A model generated the notes under the pieces. The model was not told the origin of the DNA. It saw only the letters and a program-made list of their open reading frames with translations, and did no database searches. From OM182 bacterium MED-G28 (GTDB taxonomy: Bacteria > Pseudomonadota > Gammaproteobacteria > Pseudomonadales > Pseudohongiellaceae), in contig NTJZ01000015.1 of NCBI GenBank assembly GCA_002457215.1, positions 1 through 64,000 on the forward strand: a stretch of 64,000 nt of DNA. The letters are read 5' to 3'. The translations under genes and the position numbers were made by a program. Position 1 is the stretch's first letter; every line of letters starts with the position of its first letter. Shown here in pieces: positions 18,036 through 26,678 of the stretch.

Positions 18036-19633
18036 GCAACATTCTCCTTTTTCCCAGCGAGATTCGTTTTGCTTCTATTGCTTCTTAGTATTTCTTGGGC
18101 TGAATTTTTCCCTGCCAATCCCATCACACCGCCACCAGGATGGGCGCCAGCTCCGCAAAGATACAACCCCGTTAAAGGCATCGCGTATTGAGTTGCCCCC
18201 GGAAAAGGTCGCGTCATCATAATTTGGTCTAAACTGATTTCTCCATGATGCCAATGGCCTCCCGTTAAATGGAACTCTCGCTCCAAATCTACTGGCGTAA
18301 GTAACTCCCGGCTAAGAATCTGGTCTTCTATACCTGGCGCAAATTTGCCGATCCTCTCAACTAATAATTGTGCGTAATTCTCTTTAACTGACCCCCAATC
18401 CTGAGTCAGCTTATAGGGCGCGTATTGAACAAGAGCCGAAAGCACATGTTTCCCTTCAGGAGCCAAAGTTTTGTCATGCAAAGTAGGGATAGAAATATCC
18501 ATTACCGGCTGCGGTGAATACTCACCATATTTAGCTGAATTAAATGCACGCTCCATTGCATCCATGGTGGAAACGATAATTAATCTTTGGCCACTTTGGT
18601 TTTCATCAAGTCCGTCAAACTGTGGCAATGAGTCCAATGCTAGATGAAGTTTTGCGACATTGCCTTGCATGCGAATATTGCTGACACGCCGAATAATACC
18701 CGTTTCCAATTTCGGAAAACCAAGTAAGCTTTTAAAAGTTGTTTTTGGGTCAGCATTTGAAACCACCGTTGACGCTTCAATAACCTCGTCATTAGCTAGA
18801 GTTACACCTGTAACTTGATCCGCTGTTGAGTTGATTCGGCTAACAGGCATAGCGGTTTTTATTTCAACACCATTTGCCGTTGCTGCGTTGGCGAGCGCTT
18901 GAGAAAGAGTACTCATACCTCCTTTAACTACTGACACCCCATTAAATCCAAACACTTCTCCAAGCCTGCGATGCAGAAAACTAAACACCGTGTTCGGAGA
19001 ACGAGGACCCATATGAGTTCCGAGCGTAGCATCTAAACTTAAAGCCGCTTTGAGTAAATCATTATCGAAATTTTCCTGCAGAACATCATAAATATTAATA
19101 AGAGCGATTCTTAAAAGATCTTGCATATCCTCTTTGCCAAGGAGCTTCATGTCCAAGCCAAGTTTAAAGAGTGCAAACCGATCCCCCCAATCCCCTTCCA
19201 ACAGTTTTGGTATGCGACGCTCGCTAGCCTTAGCTAATATGCCACTGAATTTGAGCATCTTTTTTATAAAAAGTTGATAAGCTTTTTTATCAGACTCAGT
19301 AACACTCGCTCCATTAAGCTCTGCACTAGACAATGTCAGATGATTGCTATCTGCAGATAGCGCGATGGTACTTAAATTTTCTGCGGCTAATTCATAGCCA
19401 TACTGATCAAGCTTAAGTTCAGCTCGAATGTTAGGGTTAAATTGATATAGCCATTGCGCACAACTCGATACTCTAAATCCATCGGAGAATTCGTGCGTTA
19501 CCGCTGCGCCTCCCACTTGCTCATTTCGTTCTAACACCAAGACTTTTCGCCCCGCCTTGGCAAGGTAGGCCGCACATATCAAGCCATTGTGCCCAGCCCC
19601 AACTATAACTACGTCATAACGAGCATTAGTCAT
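18032..19633 (-). CDS. PYROXD2/CrtI-like flavoprotein, 'a' type (module A)
   Basis: About 533 residues from the ATG at 19633. An upstream in-frame ATG at 19639 is possible, but GGAGG is 9 bases from 19633 and only 3 from 19639, and the same GATGACTAA junction recurs in module C. FAD fold near the N-terminus: VVIVGAGHNGLICAAYLA; the C-terminal FAD contact is LCGAGAHPGGGVMG. It carries the 'a' signature GGHWHHGEISLDQ. Automated annotation would call this phytoene desaturase, but no carotenoid genes are near. Overlap with both neighbours indicates stoichiometric expression with the 'b' flavoprotein and GcvT. Likely an amine-oxidising subunit (inference). Confidence 0.8.
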   Translation of the reverse strand: MTNARYDVVIVGAGHNGLICAAYLAKAGRKVLVLERNEQVGGAAVTHEFSDGFRVSSCAQWLYQFNPNIRAELKLDQYGYELAAENLSTIALSADSNHLTLSSAELNGASVTESDKKAYQLFIKKMLKFSGILAKASERRIPKLLEGDWGDRFALFKLGLDMKLLGKEDMQDLLRIALINIYDVLQENFDNDLLKAALSLDATLGTHMGPRSPNTVFSFLHRRLGEVFGFNGVSVVKGGMSTLSQALANAATANGVEIKTAMPVSRINSTADQVTGVTLANDEVIEASTVVSNADPKTTFKSLLGFPKLETGIIRRVSNIRMQGNVAKLHLALDSLPQFDGLDENQSGQRLIIVSTMDAMERAFNSAKYGEYSPQPVMDISIPTLHDKTLAPEGKHVLSALVQYAPYKLTQDWGSVKENYAQLLVERIGKFAPGIEDQILSRELLTPVDLEREFHLTGGHWHHGEISLDQIMMTRPFPGATQYAMPLTGLYLCGAGAHPGGGVMGLAGKNSAQEILRSNRSKTNLAGKKENVA

Positions 19634-21245
19634 CGGCATAAGCCTCCGGCACCAAGTTTGGTCTTTTCAAATCCGCCAATATTTCCCGTGCGGCATTCGC
19701 ACCTGGAGCAGCCATTACACCTCCTCCTGGGTGTGTACCCGAGCTGCACATATACATTCCGCTTATTGGGCCTCGATATTGTGCATAACCGGGAAATGGC
19801 CGGTTAAACAGAAGCTGATCGAAGGTCAGTTCTCCCATGAAGATATTGCCCTCGGTTAAGCCCACTTCGTTTTCAATTTCTCTCGGAGTGCGCACTTCGC
19901 AATGCAAAATCAAATCTTTGAAATCAGGACTATAATTAGCGATTTGATCGATCACAGTTTTCCCAAATGCGTCACGGTCCTCATCTGTCCAATCTCTACC
20001 ATTAATTTGTGGCGGAGCATATTGCACAAAGACTGTCATCATATGCTTGCCTGGCGGGGCCATGGTTGGATCAACCTGACTTGGAATTAACATATCGACA
20101 TAGGGGTCTGCTGACCATGCCCCATCTTTCCAATCATCATACGCACGCTCCATACGCTCGAGAGAATCAAGCATATGCATATCAGTCTGCATTAAAGGAC
20201 TATTTTTGGGAATGCCGTTGAAAGTTGGTAATCCATCTAAAGCAATATTCAATTTTCCTGAAGAACCACGAATCTTAAAATTTCTTGCCTTAGATACAAC
20301 ATCAGATGGCAAATCTTTTTCATCCATAATATTGAGAAATGTACGTTTTGGATCGAGATTCGAAACCACTATGTTTGCTGCAATTTCTTCTCCGCTGCTC
20401 AAAGCCACTCCTACCGCTTTATTTCCCTTAACGATAATTTGCTCTACTTCAGAGTCAACACGAATCTCCCCGCCAAAGGATCGGAACGATGAAGCCAATG
20501 CATCAGAAACAGCACCCATGCCACCTCGAGCGAAACCCCATGCGCCAACTGTCCCGTCTACATCACCCATATAATGATGCAACAAGACATAGGCAGTCCC
20601 CGGAGAATACACACCCAAGGCTGTACCAATAATTCCACTTCCAGCCAAATGAGCTTTGATAACATCAGTCTCGAAATACTCGTTCAAGTAATCAGCTATA
20701 CTCATGGTCCAAAAGCGCAACGTATCCGCTAAACCTTCCTCGCCAAGATCAGCAAAGGCATCCATGAGATATTTCATTTCCTTGAGATCGCGAGGCTTTA
20801 GCGATACAGGATCTGGGGGCGTTCTCAACAAGAAGGGCCGGATCAGGCGCGTTTGTTTCATTACGTCAGCTTCGTAGCGTTCGTAAGCGTTAGCATCTCT
20901 GATCGAGTGTCGAGCTATTTCTCGGTACTGCCGCTCATGATCTGGGTAGTCCCCGAAATAATCGCCATTACTACAAAAGCTAACACTGCCACCGTAAGGT
21001 ACGACCTGCAAGCCATGGCGGGGAAGCTCTAAATCTCGAGTAATCTCTGGGCGTAGTAGACTGCATACATAAGAGCAGTTGGAGTAGAGCCAATCTTGGT
21101 GTAATTCACGACTTACTGTGGCCCCACCTATGTAGGAATTTTTTTCCAAAACCAGAACGTCGAGTCCAGATTTAGCCAGATAAGCGGCATTCGTCAAGCC
21201 GTTATGCCCAGCACCGATAACTATTGCATCGTACCGTTTATTCAT
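19626..21245 (-). CDS. PYROXD2/CrtI-like flavoprotein, 'b' type (module A)
   Basis: 539 residues. FAD fold YDAIVIGAGHNGLTNAAYL (5-23), C-terminal CSSGTHPGGGVMAAPGANAA. The 'b' signatures are NCSYVCSL with Cys57 and Cys61, and EGNIFMGELTFDQLLFNRP near the C-terminus. It is the first gene of module A and its stop overlaps the downstream 'a' gene by 8 bases (GATGACTAA). It is divergent from the TetR/BetI regulator; two perfect palindromes lie between. The conserved cysteine pair is absent from the 'a' proteins. The best guess is the partner of 'a' in a heteromeric oxidoreductase; substrate unknown. Confidence 0.8.
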   Translation of the reverse strand: MNKRYDAIVIGAGHNGLTNAAYLAKSGLDVLVLEKNSYIGGATVSRELHQDWLYSNCSYVCSLLRPEITRDLELPRHGLQVVPYGGSVSFCSNGDYFGDYPDHERQYREIARHSIRDANAYERYEADVMKQTRLIRPFLLRTPPDPVSLKPRDLKEMKYLMDAFADLGEEGLADTLRFWTMSIADYLNEYFETDVIKAHLAGSGIIGTALGVYSPGTAYVLLHHYMGDVDGTVGAWGFARGGMGAVSDALASSFRSFGGEIRVDSEVEQIIVKGNKAVGVALSSGEEIAANIVVSNLDPKRTFLNIMDEKDLPSDVVSKARNFKIRGSSGKLNIALDGLPTFNGIPKNSPLMQTDMHMLDSLERMERAYDDWKDGAWSADPYVDMLIPSQVDPTMAPPGKHMMTVFVQYAPPQINGRDWTDEDRDAFGKTVIDQIANYSPDFKDLILHCEVRTPREIENEVGLTEGNIFMGELTFDQLLFNRPFPGYAQYRGPISGMYMCSSGTHPGGGVMAAPGANAAREILADLKRPNLVPEAYADD

Positions 21246-21374
21246 ACCAAATATCGCTCATTGCTTATTAAAGTATTGTTTCCGATTAGCGTTAAGGCGC
21301 CATCAAACTATTACTATGACCTGTCGCTGAACTCATAATTAAATGCATACTCTTGAAAAGGATATCGTGCCAGA

Positions 21375-21415
21375 ATTCATTCATTATGTCCATAATGAAT
21401 GAATGATCATTCATT
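21375..21415. promoter_or_regulatory. Two overlapping perfect palindromes, probable TetR/BetI operator
   Basis: Palindrome 1 (21375-21404) has 14-base perfect arms ATTCATTCATTATG and CATAATGAATGAAT around a TC spacer. Palindrome 2 (21398-21415) is the 18-base perfect palindrome AATGAATGATCATTCATT and shares the GAATGAAT unit with it. They lie in the 266-base gap between module A (minus) and the TetR/BetI gene (plus), about 97 bases before the latter's start. Size and symmetry fit a TetR dimer site, or two dimers binding in alternative or cooperative registers. Related sites occur before puuA (16754) and the Rieske gene (15006). Confidence 0.7.
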
Positions 21416-21511
21416 TGTTAAAATTTAATCAATGGGTTAAAGTGTAATTACAATCATTGAGATCTCTGTCAAACAGAATAGCCACTTTTGTGGAATAAAG
21501 GCACCAATATA

Positions 21512-22135
21512 ATGCCTAAGCACTTTCAAAACACTACTCGGAAGCGTCGCGCTCTGCCGAAAGCGGAAAGACGTAATCAGCTTATCAAGGCAACAATAAA
21601 ATGTATTGCAAAAAAAGGTCTGGCGGCCACGACCATGGCCGACATTACCAATGAAGCTGATTTAAGCGTTGGCATTGTTAATCTACATTTTAAAACTAAA
21701 GAGCTACTGCTAATTGAAACCTTACGCTTCATTGCAGATGAATATAAAGAAGGTTTTGATCAAATTTTTGCCAGTAATAACATGCAAGACTTGGAAAAAC
21801 TCAAAGCTATTATTGATTACGATTTCAGTCCAAGAATTATTAATAGAAACAAATTGGCTGTATGGTTCGCGTTTCTTGGGGAAGTAAAGGCGCGACCTAT
21901 CTATCAAAAAATTTGTGCTCAACATGACGATGAGATAAATCATGAAATTTGCAAACTATTCTCTTCTTTATTGTCAGAAAATACTAAACGGAAAAATGAT
22001 GTTGAATTAATTACTAGCGCCTATTCTGCATTGACGGATGGACTATGGCTAGACATTCTGCTTTCACCCCAGCGCTCTACTGTAAATGCTGCCCGAAATG
22101 CTGCCTGGCAATATGTTAGTGGTTTGCTAGATTAA
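21512..22135 (+). CDS. TetR/BetI-type transcriptional regulator
   Basis: 207 residues from the ATG at 21512, preceded by AAAGG at about 10 bases; a TTG eight codons earlier (21488) has no ribosome site and adds nothing typical. The N-terminal helix-turn-helix (TMADITNEADLSVGIVNLHFKTKE) is of BetI type, followed by a helical ligand domain with KLAVWFAFLGE and ALTDGLWLDILL. It resembles the N-terminal half of the TetR-GNAT fusion at 7514 in motif order (KVAVWHAF, GLTDELWKEIL), so the two are likely paralogues. It stands between module A and the APC permease/amidinohydrolase genes and probably represses both sides through the palindromes at 21375-21415 (inference). Confidence 0.85.
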   Translation: MPKHFQNTTRKRRALPKAERRNQLIKATIKCIAKKGLAATTMADITNEADLSVGIVNLHFKTKELLLIETLRFIADEYKEGFDQIFASNNMQDLEKLKAIIDYDFSPRIINRNKLAVWFAFLGEVKARPIYQKICAQHDDEINHEICKLFSSLLSENTKRKNDVELITSAYSALTDGLWLDILLSPQRSTVNAARNAAWQYVSGLLD

Positions 22136-22210
22136 TTCTCTTATTTCCAGTAATGCTGATTGATGTGCAAAATTCTTAGTTGCCAGTATAAACAAATAGT
22201 GGAGTAGAAT

Positions 22211-23536
22211 TTGGTAACACAACAAGCCCAAAACAATAACGAAATAACGGACGAAAACAAGCCATTAGGATTCTGGACGGCAACTGCCATGGTCACTGGG
22301 AACATGATTGGTTCTGGAATCTTTCTTTTGCCAGCCTCCTTGGCAGCTTTCGGTGGTATAAGCGTGTTAGGCTGGGTAGTTTCGGCGTGCGGTTCAATCT
22401 GCATCGCTCTTGTTTTTGCGGGACTAGCGCGACAAGTACGCGGTTCTGGAGGACCTTATCTCTATACTAGGACAGGTTTTGGTGATCTCCCAGGGTTTAT
22501 AGTCGCTTGGGGCTACTGGGTTTCGATAATTGCAACTAACGCTGCTATAGCTATCGCCCTCGTTAGTTATCTTTCAGTGTTCTGGTCAGAGCTTGCCAAC
22601 CAGCCAATACTGAGCTCAACCACCACAGTATTTATCGTATGGCTTCTTTTAGTCGTGAATGTTCGTGGAATCAGGCAAGCAGGAAGACTGCAACTTGCAA
22701 CAACAATCCTCAAAATTTTCCCGCTTTTAGCAATCGCTATGTTTGGATTATTTGCCCTTAACCCAGATCATTTCACGCCACTTAATTTAAGCGAACAATC
22801 TAATTTCGGCGCCCTTACTGCTACAGCTGCGCTGACTATGTGGGCATTTTTAGGAATGGAAAGTGCAAACATTCCGGCTGGCGAAGTCAGAAATGCTGAG
22901 CGCAACGTATCTCGCGCAGCCATTGCCGGCACATTATTGGCCGCTGCTGTCTATATACCCAGCACAATCGCCGTTATCGGTTTAATTGCTCCAGAACAAC
23001 TCGCGCTCTCCAATGCTCCATTTGCCGATGCCGCTGAAACTCTCTGGGGTCAAACCGGTTACCAATTGATCGGCATAGGAGCAATTGTCTCATGTTTTGG
23101 CGCACTGAATGGCTGGACTTTGTGTTCTGGACAAATACCCATGGCTGCAGCCAATGACGGATTATTTCCTAAGATATTTGCCGAACGGTCGAGGTTTGGG
23201 ACTCCGGCAAAAGGACTTATTATTTCCTCTTTGTTTGTAACTGTCTTAGTGTTAATGAATGCAACTGAAAGTCTCGTAGATCAATTTACATTTGTCATTC
23301 TACTGGCAACTTTGGCAGCTCTCCTCCCTTATTTGATTTGTGCAATGGCGCGCATTGTTATTTCCCTGCGCTCACAACAACCTCTCTCTTTTATAGAAAA
23401 GACCATTGCCGTGATTGCTATGTTATTTGCTTTCTGGGCAATAATTGGCACCGGTTCAGAGACTATCATTTGGGGAGTATTACTTCTATTAGCAGGGGTT
23501 CCAGTGTACGTATTAATCATTAAGTCAAAAAATTAA
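22211..23536 (+). CDS. APC-family amino acid/polyamine permease
   Basis: 441 residues, about 12 membrane helices. Helix 1 carries the substrate motif GNMIGSGIFLLP of AdiC/PotE-like antiporters. The start is TTG at 22211, supported by GGAG 6 bases upstream and by the lack of a closer ATG before helix 1. Family members exchange arginine/agmatine, ornithine/putrescine or similar cations, or import amino acids. It is 75 bases after the TetR/BetI gene and 18 bases before the amidinohydrolase gene, so the imported compound is probably a guanidino or amino substrate for that enzyme (inference). Located in the inner membrane. Confidence 0.82.
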   Translation: MVTQQAQNNNEITDENKPLGFWTATAMVTGNMIGSGIFLLPASLAAFGGISVLGWVVSACGSICIALVFAGLARQVRGSGGPYLYTRTGFGDLPGFIVAWGYWVSIIATNAAIAIALVSYLSVFWSELANQPILSSTTTVFIVWLLLVVNVRGIRQAGRLQLATTILKIFPLLAIAMFGLFALNPDHFTPLNLSEQSNFGALTATAALTMWAFLGMESANIPAGEVRNAERNVSRAAIAGTLLAAAVYIPSTIAVIGLIAPEQLALSNAPFADAAETLWGQTGYQLIGIGAIVSCFGALNGWTLCSGQIPMAAANDGLFPKIFAERSRFGTPAKGLIISSLFVTVLVLMNATESLVDQFTFVILLATLAALLPYLICAMARIVISLRSQQPLSFIEKTIAVIAMLFAFWAIIGTGSETIIWGVLLLLAGVPVYVLIIKSKN

Positions 23537-23554
23537 AAATATAGAGAAAAGTCT

Positions 23555-24433
23555 ATGAAAACAGGTATGCAATCCGAGGTCGGTAAGATTCGATCTTTAA
23601 TATTAAAAGGGGTACATGATGCTTTTGAAAATCAAGATTCTATAGACCAACAATGGCAATCTCTTAACTACATTGATAAGCCCAATTTTGCCAAAGCAGC
23701 GGCTGAATACGAAATATTTGTCGAGTTACTTACTCAATTCGATATCGAAATTTTCTACTCTTCTCCTAATCAAGCCACAGGCTTAGACTCAATTTATGTA
23801 CGTGATACTTCTCTAATTTGCGACAAAGGAGCAATCTTGTGCAATATGGGTAAAAAAGCAAGGCAAGCGGAACCACAAGCCAACTCAGCCGTCTTCGCAA
23901 CGATGGATGTACCCATTCTTGGTGCGATTGAAGGAGATGGTCAAGTAGAAGGCGGTGATGTGACATGGCTCAATGAACGGACTTTGGCAATTGCGGAAGG
24001 ATATCGAACTAATGCATCAGGGATCGCGCAGCTACGAGAATATCTGGGTAACTGCGTAGATGAGCTAGTTGTTGCGCCTCTTCCTCACTGGCAAGGAGCT
24101 GGAGATGTTTTTCATTTAATGTCCTGCTTGAGCCCAATAGATGAAGATCTTTGCCTAGTTTACTCACCCCTGTTAACGGTTCCTTTTCGGAATCGCCTTT
24201 TAGATTTAGGCTTTAGCCTGGTCGAGGTACCGATAGAAGAGTTTAATTCCATGGCTTGTAATGTATTGGCGGTTGCACCTAGACAGTGCATCATGCTTGA
24301 AGGGAACCCTATAACAAGAAAACGATTAGAAGATGCGGGCGCAGAAGTGTCTGTGTATAAAGGGGAAGAAATAAGCTTGAAAGGTTGTGGAGGCCCTACC
24401 TGTTTGACCCGTCCAGTATTGCGAAATTTATAG
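23555..24433 (+). CDS. Amidinotransferase-family hydrolase, dimethylarginine dimethylaminohydrolase (DDAH)-like
   Basis: 292 residues, pentein (beta/alpha propeller) fold. Catalytic residues: Glu132/Asp135 in VEGGDV, His187 in GDVFHLMS, and nucleophile Cys283 in GCGGPTCLTRP. The substrate-carboxylate region YVRDTS is at 81-86. DDAH converts N-omega-methylated arginines to citrulline plus methylamine or dimethylamine; arginine deiminase is longer (about 400 residues) and less likely. Co-transcribed with an APC permease. Methylated arginine as substrate would link well to the demethylation enzymes here, but simple guanidino compounds are also possible. Confidence 0.8.
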   Translation: MKTGMQSEVGKIRSLILKGVHDAFENQDSIDQQWQSLNYIDKPNFAKAAAEYEIFVELLTQFDIEIFYSSPNQATGLDSIYVRDTSLICDKGAILCNMGKKARQAEPQANSAVFATMDVPILGAIEGDGQVEGGDVTWLNERTLAIAEGYRTNASGIAQLREYLGNCVDELVVAPLPHWQGAGDVFHLMSCLSPIDEDLCLVYSPLLTVPFRNRLLDLGFSLVEVPIEEFNSMACNVLAVAPRQCIMLEGNPITRKRLEDAGAEVSVYKGEEISLKGCGGPTCLTRPVLRNL

Positions 24434-24448
24434 CATTCGCTATAAATT
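24425..24448. terminator. Perfect hairpin at the convergent DDAH/AspH ends
   Basis: AATTTATAGC, loop ATTC, then GCTATAAATT: 10-base perfect arms overlapping the TAG stop of the DDAH-like gene, in the 36-base gap between two convergent genes. It is AU-rich and lacks a clean T tract on either strand, so it may be a weak bidirectional terminator or mRNA-end stabiliser. Confidence 0.45.
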
Positions 24449-24469
24449 AAATTCCTGCATTTTTCGAGC

Positions 24470-25033
24470 TTATTGCATCAATGGTAATTTCTTTTCGGGA
24501 ATGTAATCAAAAATAAAAGTAATACGGTCTTCTTTGCCTTTATTCATTACGCTGTGTGTTTTTTGATTATTAATTTCATAAGCTTTACCTACCTCAAACT
24601 TAAAGGGTTGGCCATCAATCATAAAACGAACCCTGGAATTAGTGGTAATAGGTACATGAATACGGTGGCCAGCGTGGAAGGAAGGGTGTCCATCTAAATG
24701 GGGTTTAATTATACCTCCTGCTAATAACTTAGCCGCCATTGCACGAACTATCGTGCCACCTGCCGAATAATGCTGCTTTAATAGTGACTCCATCAGAGGT
24801 ACCGCTGCATCCGCTAAAAGATCCCAGGCTGATTCCTTGCGCACTTCTATATCTGGCCACCCCTCTCCTGTTGTAAATAACATAACCAAAGAGTGAGTTT
24901 GAGTGTGCACATCGTAAACCTGCTGCCGATAGCTATTATCCAGCCAGTCTTTTTCTTCTGCGCGCAAGATCACGTCTTTTAGCGCTGAAGTGTCAATTTC
25001 TCCTAATTCTTTTAGTGGAATACCTATATCCAT
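24470..25033 (-). CDS. AspH-type 2-oxoglutarate/Fe(II) hydroxylase
   Basis: 187 residues, aspartyl/asparaginyl beta-hydroxylase-like jelly roll. Candidate iron ligands: His in KPHLDGHPSFHAGHRIHVPI and His in QKTHSVMNKGKEDRITFIFDY, with an arginine after the second for 2-oxoglutarate. The N-terminal third is a helical cap. Bacterial members hydroxylate free or bound amino acids, or unknown small molecules. It lies 75 bases after spuC on the same strand and is probably co-transcribed, which suggests a small amine or amino acid substrate (inference). No signal peptide; cytosolic. Confidence 0.75.
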   Translation of the reverse strand: MDIGIPLKELGEIDTSALKDVILRAEEKDWLDNSYRQQVYDVHTQTHSLVMLFTTGEGWPDIEVRKESAWDLLADAAVPLMESLLKQHYSAGGTIVRAMAAKLLAGGIIKPHLDGHPSFHAGHRIHVPITTNSRVRFMIDGQPFKFEVGKAYEINNQKTHSVMNKGKEDRITFIFDYIPEKKLPLMQ

Positions 25034-25108
25034 CTCACTACCCGTCCTAAAAATAACTAATCTGGAATATACGCCTTCATGCAGTTAGTTCAACGCCAAG
25101 CACTTCGA

Positions 25109-26497
25109 TTATTCATCAAATTTTATTGAAGGTATGTGCTCTAGAGTTTGATCCAATGTGAGCTTAGCCTTGTCTACTAATTCATCAATATGCTCTCGAT
25201 TTGCAACAAGCGGCGGAGATATAATCATCGTATCTCCAACTGCCCGCATCACGAGTCCATTTTTAATGCTAATGTCGCGGCATAAACCACCTACTTTACC
25301 ACTATTGGGATAGCGTGCCCTTGCTAGCTTGTCGCTAACTAATTCAAGCGCACCAAGAAATCCGACGCCGCGGGACTCACCAACCAGTGAATGTTCTCCA
25401 AGCTCTTGCCACCGTTGCTGCAAATAAGGACCTGTGTCCGTATCTACAGTTTCAACAATTCCTTCATCTCGCAATATCTTTACATTAGCTAACGCTGCTG
25501 CCGCTGCGACTGGATGACCAGAATAAGTGTAACCATGAGCTAATTCGCCTCCTTTACTGATCAGCTCATCGGCAACACGATCGCTCACCATTACACCACC
25601 CATGGGCAAGTAACCCGATGTTAAACCTTTCGCAACAGACATGAAGTCCGGTGTTATATTGTAATAATGGGATCCAAACCATTTTCCTGTCCGACCAAAG
25701 CCGCAAATTACTTCATCTACGATCAACAAAATACCGTACTTATCACAAATTCTTTGAATTTCCGGCCAATAGCTTTCAGGAGGTATTATTACTCCCCCTG
25801 CACCTTGAATGGGTTCAGCAATGAAGGCGGCCACACGATCCAGCCCTAGTTGAAGAATTTTCTCTTCAAGTTGTCGGGCAACGTTCAACCCAAACTCTTG
25901 CTTATCAAGCTCACCACCTTCGCCAAACCAGTAGGGTTGATCGATATGCACGATGCCCGGTAACGGCAGTCCACCTTGCTCATGCATAAACCTCATTCCA
26001 CCCAAGCTGGCGCCGGCCATAGTTGATCCATGGTAGGCATTCTTACGGCTTATGATTACTGACTTTTGCGGCTCACCTTTTAAGTCCCAGAAACGACGTA
26101 CCATCCGAACTACCGTGTCATTGCTTTCTGACCCTGATCCTGTGAAAAAAACATGGTTTATGTGAGCTGGTGCGAGCTCAGCTAGCAAAGTGGCAAGTTC
26201 AATTGCTGGAGGAGTAGTGCATTGGAAAAAACTATTGTAGTAAGGTAGTCGTTGAAGCTGCTCATAGGCCGCTTCTGCTATGTCTTTGCGCCCATAGCCC
26301 GCGTTAACACACCAAAGTCCTGCCATGCCATCTAGTAGTTTATTGTCTTGTGCATCCCATATATAAACACCATCAGCTTTGACAATGATCCGAGTCCCTT
26401 GCTCATTGAGTTCTTTTGCGTCAGTAAATGGATGCAAATGATGCTGAGAGTCGAGTTTTTGTAATTCAGTAATATCCATTTGCTGCTTGCTATTCAT
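25109..26497 (-). CDS. spuC: Putrescine/omega-amine:pyruvate aminotransferase (SpuC-like)
   Basis: 462 residues from the ATG at 26497; a TTG at 26518 would add seven residues with no better ribosome site. Very close in pattern to Pseudomonas SpuC: HHLHPFTDAKELNEQG (19-34), GMAGLWCVNAGYGR (57-70), PLP Asp261 in VDEVICGFGRTGKWFG, Lys290 in AKGLTSGYLPMGG. SpuC moves an amino group from putrescine (or cadaverine, diaminopropane, beta-alanine) to pyruvate, giving alanine and an aminoaldehyde. It is divergent from mmsA, with an 11-base-arm inverted repeat between. With MmsA it could convert beta-alanine to acetyl-CoA (inference). Confidence 0.88.
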   Translation of the reverse strand: MNSKQQMDITELQKLDSQHHLHPFTDAKELNEQGTRIIVKADGVYIWDAQDNKLLDGMAGLWCVNAGYGRKDIAEAAYEQLQRLPYYNSFFQCTTPPAIELATLLAELAPAHINHVFFTGSGSESNDTVVRMVRRFWDLKGEPQKSVIISRKNAYHGSTMAGASLGGMRFMHEQGGLPLPGIVHIDQPYWFGEGGELDKQEFGLNVARQLEEKILQLGLDRVAAFIAEPIQGAGGVIIPPESYWPEIQRICDKYGILLIVDEVICGFGRTGKWFGSHYYNITPDFMSVAKGLTSGYLPMGGVMVSDRVADELISKGGELAHGYTYSGHPVAAAAALANVKILRDEGIVETVDTDTGPYLQQRWQELGEHSLVGESRGVGFLGALELVSDKLARARYPNSGKVGGLCRDISIKNGLVMRAVGDTMIISPPLVANREHIDELVDKAKLTLDQTLEHIPSIKFDE

Positions 26498-26579
26498 ATT
26501 TATATCTCTATTCAGCAATATATTTATCTTACGTGTAGTACTTTAAATAAGGTGTAATATTTTAATACTATAAAATTAA

Positions 26580-26608
26580 ATTGATAGAATTTTTGGTATT
26601 CTATCAAT
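26580..26608. promoter_or_regulatory. Inverted repeat in the spuC/mmsA divergent promoter region
   Basis: ATTGATAGAAT, spacer TTTTGGT, ATTCTATCAAT: 11-base perfect arms between the divergent spuC and mmsA genes, 83 bases above the spuC start and 70 before mmsA. The arms differ from the TGAAT/ATTCA sites, so a different regulator is likely. It could alternatively fold as a hairpin in either leader. Confidence 0.55.
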
Positions 26609-26678
26609 AGTAATTAAGACAACAAATTAATTAGCGGTGTTGGACTAAAACACTAATCCTGCTTTCTAAAGGATAATG

